Notes: generated from the sequence alone by a model not told the origin. Counted from the stretch's first letter, positions 1 to 9,236 are shown. The stretch: 64,000 nt of DNA from Schlegelella_A sp038234975 (GCA_038234975.1 JBBSUK010000001.1:1-64000), one strand, 5' to 3'. Numbers and translations are program-made.

Positions 1-601
1 CGGCGACCGTCGCGACCACCGCTGGATTGCCGCCGTCGTACGTCACGTGGCGATAGGTGACGCCGGTCGCCTTGGCGATGAGCTCCATGGCGTTGTGGCC
101 GGCCGAGGTGACGCCGGCCGTCGCGACCGGGATCATGTTCGGCTTCGCCTTCATCGCGTCGAGCAGCTGCTTGGCGTTCTGGTACGGCGTCGCGGGGTTG
201 ACGCCGATGACCTGGATGTTGGCGACCGACAGGAACAGGTTCCAGTCCTTGATCGGCACGGCGAGCGAGCCGAGCGTCTGGTAGGTGCCGAGATCCTGCG
301 CAGCGCCTGCCGTCCAGGTGTAGCCGTCCTTCGGCGCGTCCCATGCGCTCTTGGTGCCGATCGAGCCCGAGGCACCCGGCTGGTTGACGATGACGATCGT
401 CTGCCCGAGGGCCTTCTCGAGCTCGGCCGCGGTGACGCGCGTGATCTGGTCGGTCGAGCCGCCCGGCGCCCACGGCACGATAAGGTTGATCGGGCGGGTG
501 GGCTTCCAGTTCTGCGCCAGCGCGCCCGTCGAAAGGCCGCCGAGGGCGAGGAGGGCGGCGGTGGCGAGCGCGGCGCGACGGGTCGGGATGCGGACGGTCA
601 T
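1..601 (-). CDS. Bug/TctC-family periplasmic substrate-binding protein (3' end outside window)
   Basis: About 200 amino-terminal residues are present and the gene runs off the left edge. A signal peptide (RR near residue 8, hydrophobic stretch, GALA-Q near residue 29) is followed by RPINLIVPWAPGGSTDQ, the family's first substrate loop, and later by NQPGASGSIG, also typical of Bug proteins. These are periplasmic binding components of tripartite tricarboxylate transporters, usually for organic acids; the ligand cannot be read here. A strong AAGGAGA ribosome site precedes the ATG. The gene lies 46 bp downstream of the TetR gene on the same strand, so the two are probably cotranscribed. No TctA/TctB membrane partner is visible in the window. 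Confidence 0.9.
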   Translation of the reverse strand, partial: MTVRIPTRRAALATAALLALGGLSTGALAQNWKPTRPINLIVPWAPGGSTDQITRVTAAELEKALGQTIVIVNQPGASGSIGTKSAWDAPKDGYTWTAGAAQDLGTYQTLGSLAVPIKDWNLFLSVANIQVIGVNPATPYQNAKQLLDAMKAKPNMIPVATAGVTSAGHNAMELIAKATGVTYRHVTYDGGNPAVVATVA

Positions 602-647
602 GTTGTCTCCTTGTTGGAACGGGTCGGGTCGGGGTCGTGGGCGGGAA

Positions 648-1319
648 TCAGGCGGCGACGTAGCGGTCGATCACGTCGCACATGTGGTCGAGGCGGGCGC
701 CGCGTGCGGCACCGAGCATCAGGTCGCGGCCGAAGACCGCGCCGAGGGTGTGCGCGTTCGACAGGTAGAAGTAGGCCAGCGCGGCGATCGAGACGTAGAG
801 CTGCATCGCGTCGACGCCGGGGCGGACGCTGCCGTCGCGCGCGCCGCGGTCGAGGACCGATGCCAGGACCTCGATCAGCGGCGAGTTCATCTGCCGGATC
901 CGCCGCGACCCCTTGAGATGGCTGGCGCGGTGCATGTTCTCGCTGTTGAGGAGGGCCAGGAATTCGGGGTGGGCGAGGTAGTGCTTCCAGGTGAAGACGA
1001 CGAGCGAACGGATCGCGTCGCGCGGCGCAGCGGCCTCGAGATGCAGGGTGCGTTCGGCGTCGCGGATGTCGGCGTAGGTCTGCTCGAGCACGGCGAGGAA
1101 GAGCTTGTCCTTCGCCTCGAAGTAGTAGTAGAGGAGCTTCTTGTCGACGCCGGCGCTCCTGGCGATCGCGTCGATGCGGGCGCCGCCGAAACCGTTGCCG
1201 GCGAACTCGCCCATGGCCGCCCGCAGGATCTGCTGCCGGGTGCGGTCGGAGTCGCGCGAGCGGGGAGGCTCGACGAGCTTCATCACCGGAGCGACGGCGG
1301 CGGCAGCGGAGCGCGGCAT
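648..1319 (-). CDS. TetR-family transcriptional regulator
   Basis: The protein has 223 residues. An amino-terminal TetR helix-turn-helix is clear (RTRQQILRAAMGEFAGNGF, then IDAIARSAGVDKKLLYYYF), followed by a helical ligand domain with the C-terminal region seen in TetR proteins close to aromatic or fatty acid regulators. I chose the ATG at 1319 because a longer in-frame extension would cross the operator palindrome and lacks TetR-like sequence. It is divergent from the thiamine-diphosphate enzyme gene, and a perfect 9-bp inverted repeat lies just upstream of its start. It probably represses itself (with the Bug gene) and the divergent enzyme pair. The inducer is unknown. Confidence 0.93.
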   Translation of the reverse strand: MPRSAAAAVAPVMKLVEPPRSRDSDRTRQQILRAAMGEFAGNGFGGARIDAIARSAGVDKKLLYYYFEAKDKLFLAVLEQTYADIRDAERTLHLEAAAPRDAIRSLVVFTWKHYLAHPEFLALLNSENMHRASHLKGSRRIRQMNSPLIEVLASVLDRGARDGSVRPGVDAMQLYVSIAALAYFYLSNAHTLGAVFGRDLMLGAARGARLDHMCDVIDRYVAA

Positions 1320-1326
1320 GGTCCGA

Positions 1327-1348
1327 TAATTCACCAAACGGTGAATTA
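1327..1348. promoter_or_regulatory. Palindromic operator between divergent TetR and TPP-enzyme genes
   Basis: TAATTCACC and GGTGAATTA form a perfect 9-bp inverted repeat around AAAC. It lies 7 bp upstream of the TetR start and 45 bp upstream of the enzyme gene. A -10-like GATAAT (1325-1330) for the rightward direction overlaps its left arm. AT-rich symmetric DNA in this position, in an otherwise about 70 percent GC region, fits a TetR dimer site controlling both directions. Confidence 0.75.
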
Positions 1349-1393
1349 AGACATCGGGGGTAACCCGGAACCCGGCGAGGCACACTTCGGGCG

Positions 1394-3130
1394 ATGAGCG
1401 ATTCCACTTCCGCCGTCGCCGCGCGACCGGCCGGCCATGCACTCATCGAGGCGCTCGTCGCCCAGGGCGTCGACACCGTGTTCGGCGTGCCGGGCGAGAG
1501 CTACCTCGCCGCGCTCGACGGCTTCCACGCCCATCGCGAGCGCATCCGCTTCGTCGCCTGCCGGCACGAGGGCGGCGCCAGCTTCATGGCCGACGCGCAA
1601 GGCAAGCTCACCGGCAGGCCGAGTGTCTGCTTCGTGACGCGGGGGCCGGGCGCGAGCAACGCCGCGATCGGCCTGCACACCGCGTTCCAGGACTCGACGC
1701 CGATGCTGCTGCTGGTCGGCCAGGTCGCGTCGGACCAGCGCGACCGCGAAGCGTTCCAGGAGGTCGACTACCGGCAGATGTTCGGCCCCGGGACGCTCGG
1801 ATTCGCGAAGTGGGTGGGCGAGGTGCAAAGCGCCGACCGCCTGCCGGAGTACGTGGCGCACGCCTTCCGGGTCGCGCTGCAGGGGCGCCCGGGCCCGGTC
1901 GTGCTGGCGCTGCCCGAAGACATGCTGACGACGCCGACCACGGCCGCGGTCGTGGCGCGCGTCGAGCCGGCGGAATCGGCGCCGACCCGGGCATCTATCG
2001 ACGCGATCCACGCCGAGCTGCTCGCCGCCAGACGGCCGCTCGCGATCGTCGGCGGGGGCGGCTGGAATGCCACGGCCTGCGTGTCGCTGCAGCGCTTCGC
2101 CGAACGGTGGCAGCTGCCCGTCGCCTGTGCCTTCCGCTACCAGGACGTGTTCGACAACCGGCACGACCTCTACGCCGGCGACCTCGGCACCGGCACCCCG
2201 CCGGCGCTCGCCGCGCGGCTCGGGGAGGCCGATCTCGTCGTCGCGGTCGGTGCCCGGCTCGGCGAGATGACGACCGCCGGCTATTCGCTGATCGCGGCGC
2301 CGCGGCCGAAGCAGCGGCTGGTGCACATCCACACCGGGGCAGAGGAGGTCGGTCGCGTCTACGCCCCCGACATCGGCGTGGTCTCGTCGATGTCGGCCGC
2401 GGCCGACGCGCTCGCCGCGATCGAGCCGCCGCCGGCCGTCGCATGGGCCGCATGGCGCGACGCGATCGGCGACGAGGCTGGCCGCAACCGCGAGTCTTCG
2501 GCGGTCGAGCCGATGGACCTCGCCGAGGTCGTCCGCATCCTCGAGCGACACCTCGGCCCCGATACCGTCTTCACCAACGGCGCCGGCAACGCGACCGGCT
2601 GGCTGCACCGCTTTCACGCCTACGCCGGCCTGCAGCACGCCGGCCGCACGCAGCTCGCGCCCTCCGCGGGGGCGATGGGCTACGGCTTTCCGGCCGCCGT
2701 CGCCGCGTCGCTGCTCGATCCGTCGCGGGCCGCCGTCTGCTTCACCGGCGACGGCGACTTCCTCATGACCTCGCCCGAGATGGCGACGGCCATCGCGCAC
2801 GGCGCCGGGCGGCGGGCGCCGCTGATCGCCATCGTCGTCGACAACGCCAGCTACGGAACGATCCGCATGCACCAGGAGCGCGAATTCCCGGGGCGGGTCG
2901 AAGGCAGCGACCTCGTCAACCCGGATTTCGGCGCGATGGCGCGCGCCTTCGGCTGGCATGCGGGCGACTGCATCGAGCAGACGGGAGGCTTCGAGCCCGC
3001 GCTGGTCGCCGCGCTCGCGGCGAAGCGGCCGGCACTGCTGCACGTGAAGCTGCCGACCGACGTGATCACCAGCCGCACGACGATCACGGCGATCCGGGCT
3101 GCGGCGGCCGCGAAGCAGGGCCGGTCGTGA
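1394..3130 (+). CDS. Thiamine-diphosphate-dependent acetolactate synthase-like enzyme
   Basis: The protein has 578 residues, the usual length of the acetolactate synthase/benzoylformate decarboxylase superfamily. The three domains are visible: the Pyr domain with GVPGESY and the catalytic Glu59 in CRHEGGASF, a central domain (about 200-345), and the PP domain with GDGDF (452-455) leading to the Mg-binding Asn484 in VVDNASYGTI. It may be a carboligase or a 2-oxoacid decarboxylase; sequence alone does not decide. No small regulatory IlvN subunit follows, which argues against a housekeeping acetolactate synthase. It overlaps the RraA-family gene by 4 bp (GTGA), and a TetR operator precedes it, so a catabolic role under substrate control is likely. 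Confidence 0.88.
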   Translation: MSDSTSAVAARPAGHALIEALVAQGVDTVFGVPGESYLAALDGFHAHRERIRFVACRHEGGASFMADAQGKLTGRPSVCFVTRGPGASNAAIGLHTAFQDSTPMLLLVGQVASDQRDREAFQEVDYRQMFGPGTLGFAKWVGEVQSADRLPEYVAHAFRVALQGRPGPVVLALPEDMLTTPTTAAVVARVEPAESAPTRASIDAIHAELLAARRPLAIVGGGGWNATACVSLQRFAERWQLPVACAFRYQDVFDNRHDLYAGDLGTGTPPALAARLGEADLVVAVGARLGEMTTAGYSLIAAPRPKQRLVHIHTGAEEVGRVYAPDIGVVSSMSAAADALAAIEPPPAVAWAAWRDAIGDEAGRNRESSAVEPMDLAEVVRILERHLGPDTVFTNGAGNATGWLHRFHAYAGLQHAGRTQLAPSAGAMGYGFPAAVAASLLDPSRAAVCFTGDGDFLMTSPEMATAIAHGAGRRAPLIAIVVDNASYGTIRMHQEREFPGRVEGSDLVNPDFGAMARAFGWHAGDCIEQTGGFEPALVAALAAKRPALLHVKLPTDVITSRTTITAIRAAAAAKQGRS

Positions 3131-3630
3131 GCACCGCGCCGGACGCCGATCCGCACTCGACCTGCGACCTCTGCGATGCGCACAGGGCCGGCATCGGTCG
3201 CACGCTGTTCGTGCTGCCGCCGGTGTTCACCGAGTACGGTGGCTCGCCGCGGTTCCGGGGCATCGCCGCGACGGTCAGGTGCTTCGAGGACAACTCGCTC
3301 GTCAAGGCGGCGCTCGACGAACCCGGCGACGGCCGCGTGCTCGTCGTCGACGGCGGCGGGTCGCTGCGGCGTGCGCTCGCGGGCGGCAACATCGCCGCGG
3401 CGGCTGCACGCAACGGCTGGGCCGGCATCGTCGTCGACGGCGCGGTGCGCGATTCGGTCGAACTCGCCGCCACGCCGATCGGGATACGCGCCCTCGCGCT
3501 GTTGCCGCTGCCCACCGACAAGCGCAATGCCGGCGAGCGCGACGTGGCGGTGCAGGTGCAGGGCGTCTGGATCCGCCCCGGCGACGGGATCGTCGCCGAC
3601 GCCGACGGCATCGTCGTCCTGCAGGCCTAG
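3127..3630 (+). CDS. rraA: RraA family protein (RNase E regulator-like or 4-hydroxy-4-methyl-2-oxoglutarate aldolase-like)
   Basis: The protein has 167 residues and starts at a GTG overlapping the preceding stop. The family core is clear: VVDGGGSLRRALAGGN near the middle and GIVVDGAVRDSVEL. The Arg-Asp in GAVRD is the pair found in the metal-dependent aldolase/oxaloacetate decarboxylase branch, while overall length and spacing resemble E. coli RraA. Translational coupling to a 2-oxoacid-acting thiamine enzyme fits a carbon-carbon lyase better than RNase E regulation, but this is inference. The gene ends 3-4 bp inside the convergent serB. Confidence 0.85.
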   Translation: MSTAPDADPHSTCDLCDAHRAGIGRTLFVLPPVFTEYGGSPRFRGIAATVRCFEDNSLVKAALDEPGDGRVLVVDGGGSLRRALAGGNIAAAAARNGWAGIVVDGAVRDSVELAATPIGIRALALLPLPTDKRNAGERDVAVQVQGVWIRPGDGIVADADGIVVLQA

Positions 3631-4358
3631 CTTCGCTGCGACGAGGCCTGCGGCCTCACGACTTCGAGCAACCGGTCGAGCCCGCCGACATCGATGGCGA
3701 TCGACGCCGCCGCGCGAACTTTCGGCTTCGCATGGAAGGCGACCGACAGGCCTGCCGCCTCCATCATCGGCAGGTCGTTGGCACCGTCGCCCACCGCGAT
3801 CGCCAGACGCGGCTCGCAGCCGACGGCGGCGCATGTCTCGAGCAGTGCCTTGCGCTTCTCGGCGCCGTCGCAGATGTCGCCCCAGGGTTGATCGACGAGC
3901 CGGCCGGTCAGGCGGCCGTCGACGATCTCGAGCACGTTGCTGCGCGATCGGTCGATGCCGAGCCGTTCGCAGACGCGGTCGGAGAAGAACGTGAAGCCGC
4001 CGGAGACGAGCAGCGTCGTCAGGCCGGCCGAACGACACGCGCTCAGCAGCGTTTGTGCGCCATCGCTGAGGCGCAAGCGCTCGTCGTGGACGCGCTGCAG
4101 CACCGAAGCCGGCGTTCCTGCCAGCAGCCCGACGCGACGGCGCAGACTCTCCTTGTAGTCGGCGATCTCGCCGCGCATGGCGGCTTCGGTGATCGTCGCG
4201 ACCTCGGCGCCCTTGCCGGCCATCGCCGCGATCTCGTCGACGCATTCGATCGTGATCAGCGTCGAGTCCATGTCGAACGCCGCGACGCGGAAGTCGGCCA
4301 GGCGCAGCGGCACCGCGACGCCGTCGCGGATCGACAGGCCCGGCGTCGGCGCCGTCAT
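3627..4358 (-). CDS. serB: Phosphoserine phosphatase SerB
   Basis: The protein has 243 residues and is a HAD-superfamily enzyme performing the last step of serine synthesis (phosphoserine to serine plus phosphate, cytoplasmic). Motif I is DMDST (nucleophile Asp29, acid/base Asp31), motif II is SGGFT (about 119-123), motif III lysine follows in GAEKRKAL (about 165-172), and motif IV is GDGANDLPM (190-198). There is no amino-terminal ACT extension, matching the shorter betaproteobacterial form. It converges on the RraA-family gene and lies 52 bp downstream of mfd on the same strand. Confidence 0.95.
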   Translation of the reverse strand: MTAPTPGLSIRDGVAVPLRLADFRVAAFDMDSTLITIECVDEIAAMAGKGAEVATITEAAMRGEIADYKESLRRRVGLLAGTPASVLQRVHDERLRLSDGAQTLLSACRSAGLTTLLVSGGFTFFSDRVCERLGIDRSRSNVLEIVDGRLTGRLVDQPWGDICDGAEKRKALLETCAAVGCEPRLAIAVGDGANDLPMMEAAGLSVAFHAKPKVRAAASIAIDVGGLDRLLEVVRPQASSQRS

Positions 4359-4410
4359 CCGCCCTCGGAAGCGAGCCAGGCGTTGCCCGCCAGGTCGAAG
4401 GTCGTCTTCA

Positions 4411-7400
4411 TCAGGCTGTCGCTTCGGCCACCTTCGGCACCCCCAGCGCCTTCAGCACATCGCGAACGTTCTGCACCCGCTCCTTCACCGTCTCGGCGGT
4501 GCGTTCGATGCGCAGCCGCTCGTTGCCGACGAGCTTCACGTCGCGGCGCCGCTGCACGAGCTCGATGATGCGGATCGCCTCGACCGGCGGGTCGGGCCTG
4601 AAGGTCACGACGGTCGCCTTCTCGCCGGCGTCGATCTTGATCACGCCGTACGGCCTGGCGAGCACCCGCAGGCGGTGCACGTCGAACAGCGTCTGCCCTT
4701 GCGGGGGCAGCTTGCCGAAGCGGTCGGTGATCTCCTCGAGCAATGCGTCGATCTGCTCGGCGCGGTCGGCGGTCGCCAGGCGTTTGTAGAGCGACAGCCG
4801 CGTGTGCACGTCGCCGCAATAGGAGTCGGGCAGCAGGGCGGGCGCGTGCAGGTTGATCTCGGTGGCGCCGGAGAGCGGCGACAGCAGGTCGGGTTCCCGC
4901 CCGGACCTGAGCGACCGCACGGCCTCGGCCAGCATGTCGTTGTAGAGCTGGAAGCCGACCTCCATCATGTTGCCGCTCTGGTTGTCGCCGAGCACCTGGC
5001 CGGCGCCGCGGATCTCGAGGTCGTGCATGGCGAGGTAGAAGCCGGAGCCGAGCTCCTCCATCTGCTGGATCGCCTCCAGCCGCAATGCCGCCTGCTTGGC
5101 CAGACCCTCGACGTCGGGCACCAGCAGGTAGGCGTAGGCCTGGTGGTGCGAGCGGCCGACGCGGCCGCGCAACTGGTGCAACTGGGCGAGGCCGAAGGTG
5201 TCGGCACGGCTGATGACGATCGTGTTCGCGCTCGGCACGTCGATGCCGGTCTCGATGATCGTCGAGCACAGCAGCACGTTGTGCCGCTGCGCCACGAAGT
5301 CGCGCATCACGCGTTCGAGCTCGCGCTCGGGCATCTGCCCGTGCGCGACGGCGATGCGCGCCTCCGGGATCAGCGCCTGCAGCGTCTCGCGTCGGTGCTC
5401 GATCGTGCGCACGTCGTTGTGCAGGAAGTAGACCTGGCCACCGCGCTTGAGCTCGCGCAGCACCGCCTCGCGGATCGTCCCCGAGCCCTCGTTGCGCACG
5501 AAGGTCTTGATCGCCAGGCGCCGCTCGGGTGCGGTCGCGATCACCGACAGGTCGCGCAGGCCTTCGAGCGCCATGCCGAGCGTGCGCGGGATCGGCGTGG
5601 CGGTGAGCGTGAGCACGTCGACCTCGGCGCGCAGCGCCTTGATCTGCTCCTTCTGGCGAACGCCGAAGCGATGCTCCTCGTCGATCACGAGCAGGCCGAG
5701 GCGCGCGAACCTGACGTCGGCCGACAGCAGCTTGTGGGTGCCGACGACGATGTCGACGGTGCCGTCGGCGAGACCGGCGAGCGCCGCCTTGACCTCCTTC
5801 GGGGAGCGGAAGCGCGACAGCTCGGCGACCTTGATCGGCCACTTGCCGAAGCGGTCGGCGATGTTGTGGAAGTGCTGCTCGGCGAGCAGCGTGGTCGGCG
5901 CGAGGATCGCCACCTGCTTGCCGCCATTGACGGCGACGAACGCGGCACGCAGCGCGACCTCGGTCTTGCCGAAGCCGACGTCGCCGCAGACGAGCCGGTC
6001 CATCGGCCGCGGCGAGATCATGTCCTGCACCACGGCGTGGATGGCGGCGTGCTGGTCGGGCGTCTCCTCGAAGCCGAAGCTCGCGGCGAAAGCCTCGTAG
6101 TCGTGCGGCTGGAAGCGGAACGCGTAGCCCTCGCGGGCAGCACGGCGGGCGTAGATCGCGAGCAGCTCGGCGGCGGTGTCGCGCACCTGCTCGGCGGCCT
6201 TGCGCCGCGCCTTCTCCCACTGGCCCGAGCCGAGCCGATGCAGCGGCGCCTCGTCGGCGCTGACGCCGGTGTAGCGGGCGATCAGGTGCAGCTGGGAGAC
6301 GGGAACGTAGAGCGTTGCCTTCTCGGCGTACTCGAGGTGCAGGAACTCGCCGGGCTCCTCGCCCGGATCCGATGCACTCCCGAGCGAGATCGAGACCAGG
6401 CCACGGTAGCGGCCGATGCCGTGGTTGACGTGGACCACCGGATCGCCGATCTTGAGCTCCGACAGGTCCTTGATCAGCGCCTCGACGTCGCTCGTCGCCT
6501 GCTGTCGCTTGCGCCGGCGCGCGGCGGGAGTGGCCGCGAACAGCTCGGTCTCGGTGACGAACTCGATGCCGGGTGAACCGGCGGCGTCCGCGGCCACTGC
6601 GAAGCCTTCGGCCAGCGGCGCGACGGCGATTGCGAGGTGCGCGTCGCCGGCCTCGAACTCGGCCAGCGACGCGACGCCGGGCGGCTCGATGCGGCTGTCG
6701 CGCAGCAATTCGAGCAGCGTCTCGCGGCGCCCCTCGCTCTCGGCGACGATGAGCACCCGGTTCGCCGTCGCGGCGACATGCGCCTTCAGCCGCTCGAGCG
6801 GCTCCGGTGCGCCGCGTTCGGTGGACAGGTCGGGCAGCGCCGTCGCCCACGGTGCTCCCGCCGCCGGCGTCGTCGTCGCCGTCCCTCGGACGACGAGCAC
6901 GGCATGCTCGCCGGCTCGCGTGAAGAACGCCTCCGGCTTCTGGAACAGCGCCTCGGGCGGCAACAGAGGCCGCTCCGGGTCGTGCTGGAGGAAGCGGTGG
7001 CGCTCGCGGGTGTCGGTCCAGAAGCGCTGCAGCGCTTCGTCGACCTCGCCGTGCAGCACGATGCCGGCGGTCGCGCCGAGATGGTCGAAGATCGTCGCCG
7101 TCTCGTCGAAGAAGAGCGGCAGGTAGTACTCGATGCCGGCGCTGGCAAGGCCGACGCCGATGTCCTTGTAGACCCGCGCCCGGGTCGGATCGCCCTCGAT
7201 GCGCTCGCGCCATCGCGAACGAAACGCCGTGCGCGCCGTCTCGTCCATCGGGAACTCGCGGCCCGGGAGCATGCGGACCTTGGGCACCGGGTAGAGACTG
7301 CGCTGGGTGTCCGGGTCGAAGGTGCGGATCGAGTCGATCTCGTCGCCGAACAGGTCGACGCGATAAGGCACCAGCGAGCCCATCGGGAACAGGTCGATCA

Positions 7401-7905
7401 GGCCACCGCGAACCGCGTATTCGCCGGGCGAGACGACCTGGCTCACATGTTCGTAGCCGGCCAGCGTCAGCTGCGCCTTGAGCGACGCCTCGTCGAGCCG
7501 CTCCTTCACGGTGAACGAGAACGTGTAGGCGGCGAGGAAGCTCGGCGGCGCCAGGCGCACCAGCGCCGTCGACGCGGCCATCAGCACGACGTCGACCTCG
7601 CCGCGGCCGATGGCCGCGAGCGTGGCGAGCCGCTCGGAGACGAGGTCCTGGTGCGGCGAGAAGGTGTCGTAGGGGAGCGTCTCCCAGTCGGGGAAGACGG
7701 CGATGCGCAACGCCGGCGCGAAGAAGGCGAGCTCGCCGGCGAGGCGCTGTGCGTCGGCGGGTTCGGCGGTGCAGACGGCGAGCGGCGCCCGCGCACCCGC
7801 GGCCATGCGCGACGCCGCGTGTCGGGCGAGGAGCAGGGCGTCGGCGGAGCCGGGAGGGCGCGGCAGCGTGAAACGCTTGCCGGATGCGAGGTCGGGAACG
7901 CGCAT
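4411..7905 (-). CDS. mfd: Transcription-repair coupling factor Mfd
   Basis: The protein has 1164 residues, the usual Mfd length. It removes RNA polymerase stalled at DNA lesions and recruits UvrA. In order it shows the UvrB-like amino-terminal region, the RNA-polymerase-interacting domain (about 490-570, with IGDPVVHVNHGIGRYRG), the RecG-like translocase with Walker A GDVGFGKTEVAL and DEEH box VIDEEHRFG, helicase C motifs including the GRVGRS stretch, and the carboxy-terminal TRCF domain. I chose the ATG at 7905 (MRVPDL), which starts like other betaproteobacterial Mfd proteins; a GTG 33 bp upstream is possible. It is divergent from ispD with only about 50 bp between them. Confidence 0.97.
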   Translation of the reverse strand: MRVPDLASGKRFTLPRPPGSADALLLARHAASRMAAGARAPLAVCTAEPADAQRLAGELAFFAPALRIAVFPDWETLPYDTFSPHQDLVSERLATLAAIGRGEVDVVLMAASTALVRLAPPSFLAAYTFSFTVKERLDEASLKAQLTLAGYEHVSQVVSPGEYAVRGGLIDLFPMGSLVPYRVDLFGDEIDSIRTFDPDTQRSLYPVPKVRMLPGREFPMDETARTAFRSRWRERIEGDPTRARVYKDIGVGLASAGIEYYLPLFFDETATIFDHLGATAGIVLHGEVDEALQRFWTDTRERHRFLQHDPERPLLPPEALFQKPEAFFTRAGEHAVLVVRGTATTTPAAGAPWATALPDLSTERGAPEPLERLKAHVAATANRVLIVAESEGRRETLLELLRDSRIEPPGVASLAEFEAGDAHLAIAVAPLAEGFAVAADAAGSPGIEFVTETELFAATPAARRRKRQQATSDVEALIKDLSELKIGDPVVHVNHGIGRYRGLVSISLGSASDPGEEPGEFLHLEYAEKATLYVPVSQLHLIARYTGVSADEAPLHRLGSGQWEKARRKAAEQVRDTAAELLAIYARRAAREGYAFRFQPHDYEAFAASFGFEETPDQHAAIHAVVQDMISPRPMDRLVCGDVGFGKTEVALRAAFVAVNGGKQVAILAPTTLLAEQHFHNIADRFGKWPIKVAELSRFRSPKEVKAALAGLADGTVDIVVGTHKLLSADVRFARLGLLVIDEEHRFGVRQKEQIKALRAEVDVLTLTATPIPRTLGMALEGLRDLSVIATAPERRLAIKTFVRNEGSGTIREAVLRELKRGGQVYFLHNDVRTIEHRRETLQALIPEARIAVAHGQMPERELERVMRDFVAQRHNVLLCSTIIETGIDVPSANTIVISRADTFGLAQLHQLRGRVGRSHHQAYAYLLVPDVEGLAKQAALRLEAIQQMEELGSGFYLAMHDLEIRGAGQVLGDNQSGNMMEVGFQLYNDMLAEAVRSLRSGREPDLLSPLSGATEINLHAPALLPDSYCGDVHTRLSLYKRLATADRAEQIDALLEEITDRFGKLPPQGQTLFDVHRLRVLARPYGVIKIDAGEKATVVTFRPDPPVEAIRIIELVQRRRDVKLVGNERLRIERTAETVKERVQNVRDVLKALGVPKVAEATA

Positions 7906-7955
7906 GAAGGAGGGCCCGGCGATTATCCTTCCCGGCACCGAACCCGCGCTCGCGC

Positions 7956-8696
7956 ATGGTCACGTACAGCCCCGACTCCACCTCCACTGCAGCCCCGAAC
8001 GGTGTGCCGATCCACGCGATCGTGCCCTGCGCCGGAAGCGGCTCTCGCGCGGGCGCGACCCTGCCCAAGCAGTACGTGCAGCTCGACGGCCGCCCGGTCG
8101 TCGCGCACACGCTCGCCGCGCTCGGTGCGGTGTCGCGAATCGACCGCGTGCTGGTCGTCGTCGCCGCGGACGACGACGCGTTCGAGCAGGTCGTCGGCGC
8201 CGTGACGGCGTCGCACGTGACGGTCGCGCGGGTCGGCGGCGCCACCCGCGCCGCGAGCGTCGCCGCGGGCATCGTCGAGTTGGCGCGGCTGGGTGCCCGG
8301 CCCGACCACTGGGTGCTCGTGCACGACGCGGCGCGCTGCCTCGTTCGCGTTGAATGGATCGACGCGCTGATCGACGCCTGCAACGGCGACCCGGTCGGCG
8401 GGCTGCTGGCGCTGCCCGTCGCCGATACGCTCAAGCGCGAATCGCACGGGCGCGCTGCGGCGACGATCCCTCGCGAGGGCGTCTGGCAGGCGCAGACGCC
8501 GCAGATGTTTCGCCTCGGCATCCTCGCCCGCGGCCTCGCCGACGTCGGCGCCGGCGCGACCGACGAGTCGAGCGCAGTGGAAGCGCTCGGACTCGCGCCG
8601 CGGCTCGTTCCCGGGTCGGCCGAGAACTGGAAGCTCACGCATGCCGCGGACTTCGCGGTCGCCGAGGCGATCCTGAAGCGGCGGCGCGGGGCCTGA
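7956..8696 (+). CDS. ispD: 2-C-methyl-D-erythritol 4-phosphate cytidylyltransferase IspD
   Basis: The protein has 246 residues. It transfers CMP to methylerythritol phosphate in the non-mevalonate isoprenoid pathway. The nucleotide-binding PCAGSGSRAG and LPKQY motifs lie at about residues 24-40, VHDAARC in the middle and a Thr-Asp-Glu/Ser-rich TDESSAVE near the end, all typical of IspD. The amino terminus is about 15 residues longer than usual, so an internal start is possible. It is followed after 4 bp by ispF, the standard pairing. Confidence 0.95.
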   Translation: MVTYSPDSTSTAAPNGVPIHAIVPCAGSGSRAGATLPKQYVQLDGRPVVAHTLAALGAVSRIDRVLVVVAADDDAFEQVVGAVTASHVTVARVGGATRAASVAAGIVELARLGARPDHWVLVHDAARCLVRVEWIDALIDACNGDPVGGLLALPVADTLKRESHGRAAATIPREGVWQAQTPQMFRLGILARGLADVGAGATDESSAVEALGLAPRLVPGSAENWKLTHAADFAVAEAILKRRRGA

Positions 8697-8700
8697 CGCG

Positions 8701-9192
8701 ATGAAGCCGCGCGGTCCCGTCTGGCGCGTCGGCGAGGGCTGGGACACGCACGCCCTCGTCGAAGGCCGAAGACTCGTGCTTGGCGGCGTCGAGATCGCGC
8801 ACACGCACGGCCTGACAGGCCATTCCGACGCCGACGCGCTCTGCCACGCCGTGACCGACGCGCTCTTCGGCGCCGCCGCAATGGGCGACATCGGCCATCA
8901 CTTTCCCGATACCGACGCCCGCTATCAGGGTGCCGACTCTCTCGCGCTGCTCGCCGAGGCCACCCGGCGGGTGGTGCTCGCCGGCTGGAACGTCGGCAAC
9001 GTCGATGCGACCGTCATCGCCCAGGCACCACGGCTGGCACCGCACATCGCGGCGATGCGTCAACGCATCGCCGCCGCGCTCGCGGTGGCCATCGACCAGG
9101 TGAGCGTGAAGGCCAAGACAGCAGAGAAGATGGGCCCTGCCGGACGTGGTGAATCGATCGAGGCGCGGGCCGTCTGCATGCTGTGGCGCTAG
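8701..9192 (+). CDS. ispF: 2-C-methyl-D-erythritol 2,4-cyclodiphosphate synthase IspF
   Basis: The protein has 163 residues. It forms the cyclic diphosphate that follows IspD and IspE in isoprenoid synthesis and works as a trimer with one zinc per active site. GWDTHALVEGRRLVLGG carries the metal-binding Asp and His, GHSDADALCHAV the next conserved His and Asp, and KAKTAEKMGPAGRGE the carboxy-terminal signature. It directly follows ispD and probably shares its mRNA. The DTH (rather than the usual DVH) is a small variation. Confidence 0.96.
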   Translation: MKPRGPVWRVGEGWDTHALVEGRRLVLGGVEIAHTHGLTGHSDADALCHAVTDALFGAAAMGDIGHHFPDTDARYQGADSLALLAEATRRVVLAGWNVGNVDATVIAQAPRLAPHIAAMRQRIAAALAVAIDQVSVKAKTAEKMGPAGRGESIEARAVCMLWR

Positions 9193-9236
9193 TCCGATCG
9201 ACTAGCATCGGCCCAACGATTCAGGAGCCCGATTCC

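Noticed and set aside
1346..3043. 565-residue minus-strand frame
   Set aside because: Shadow of the thiamine-diphosphate enzyme, whose motifs and codon use are clear on the plus strand.
4355..8881. 1508-residue minus-strand frame over mfd and ispD
   Set aside because: It is out of frame with mfd, very Arg-rich, and shows no domains; high GC removes stops from shadow frames.
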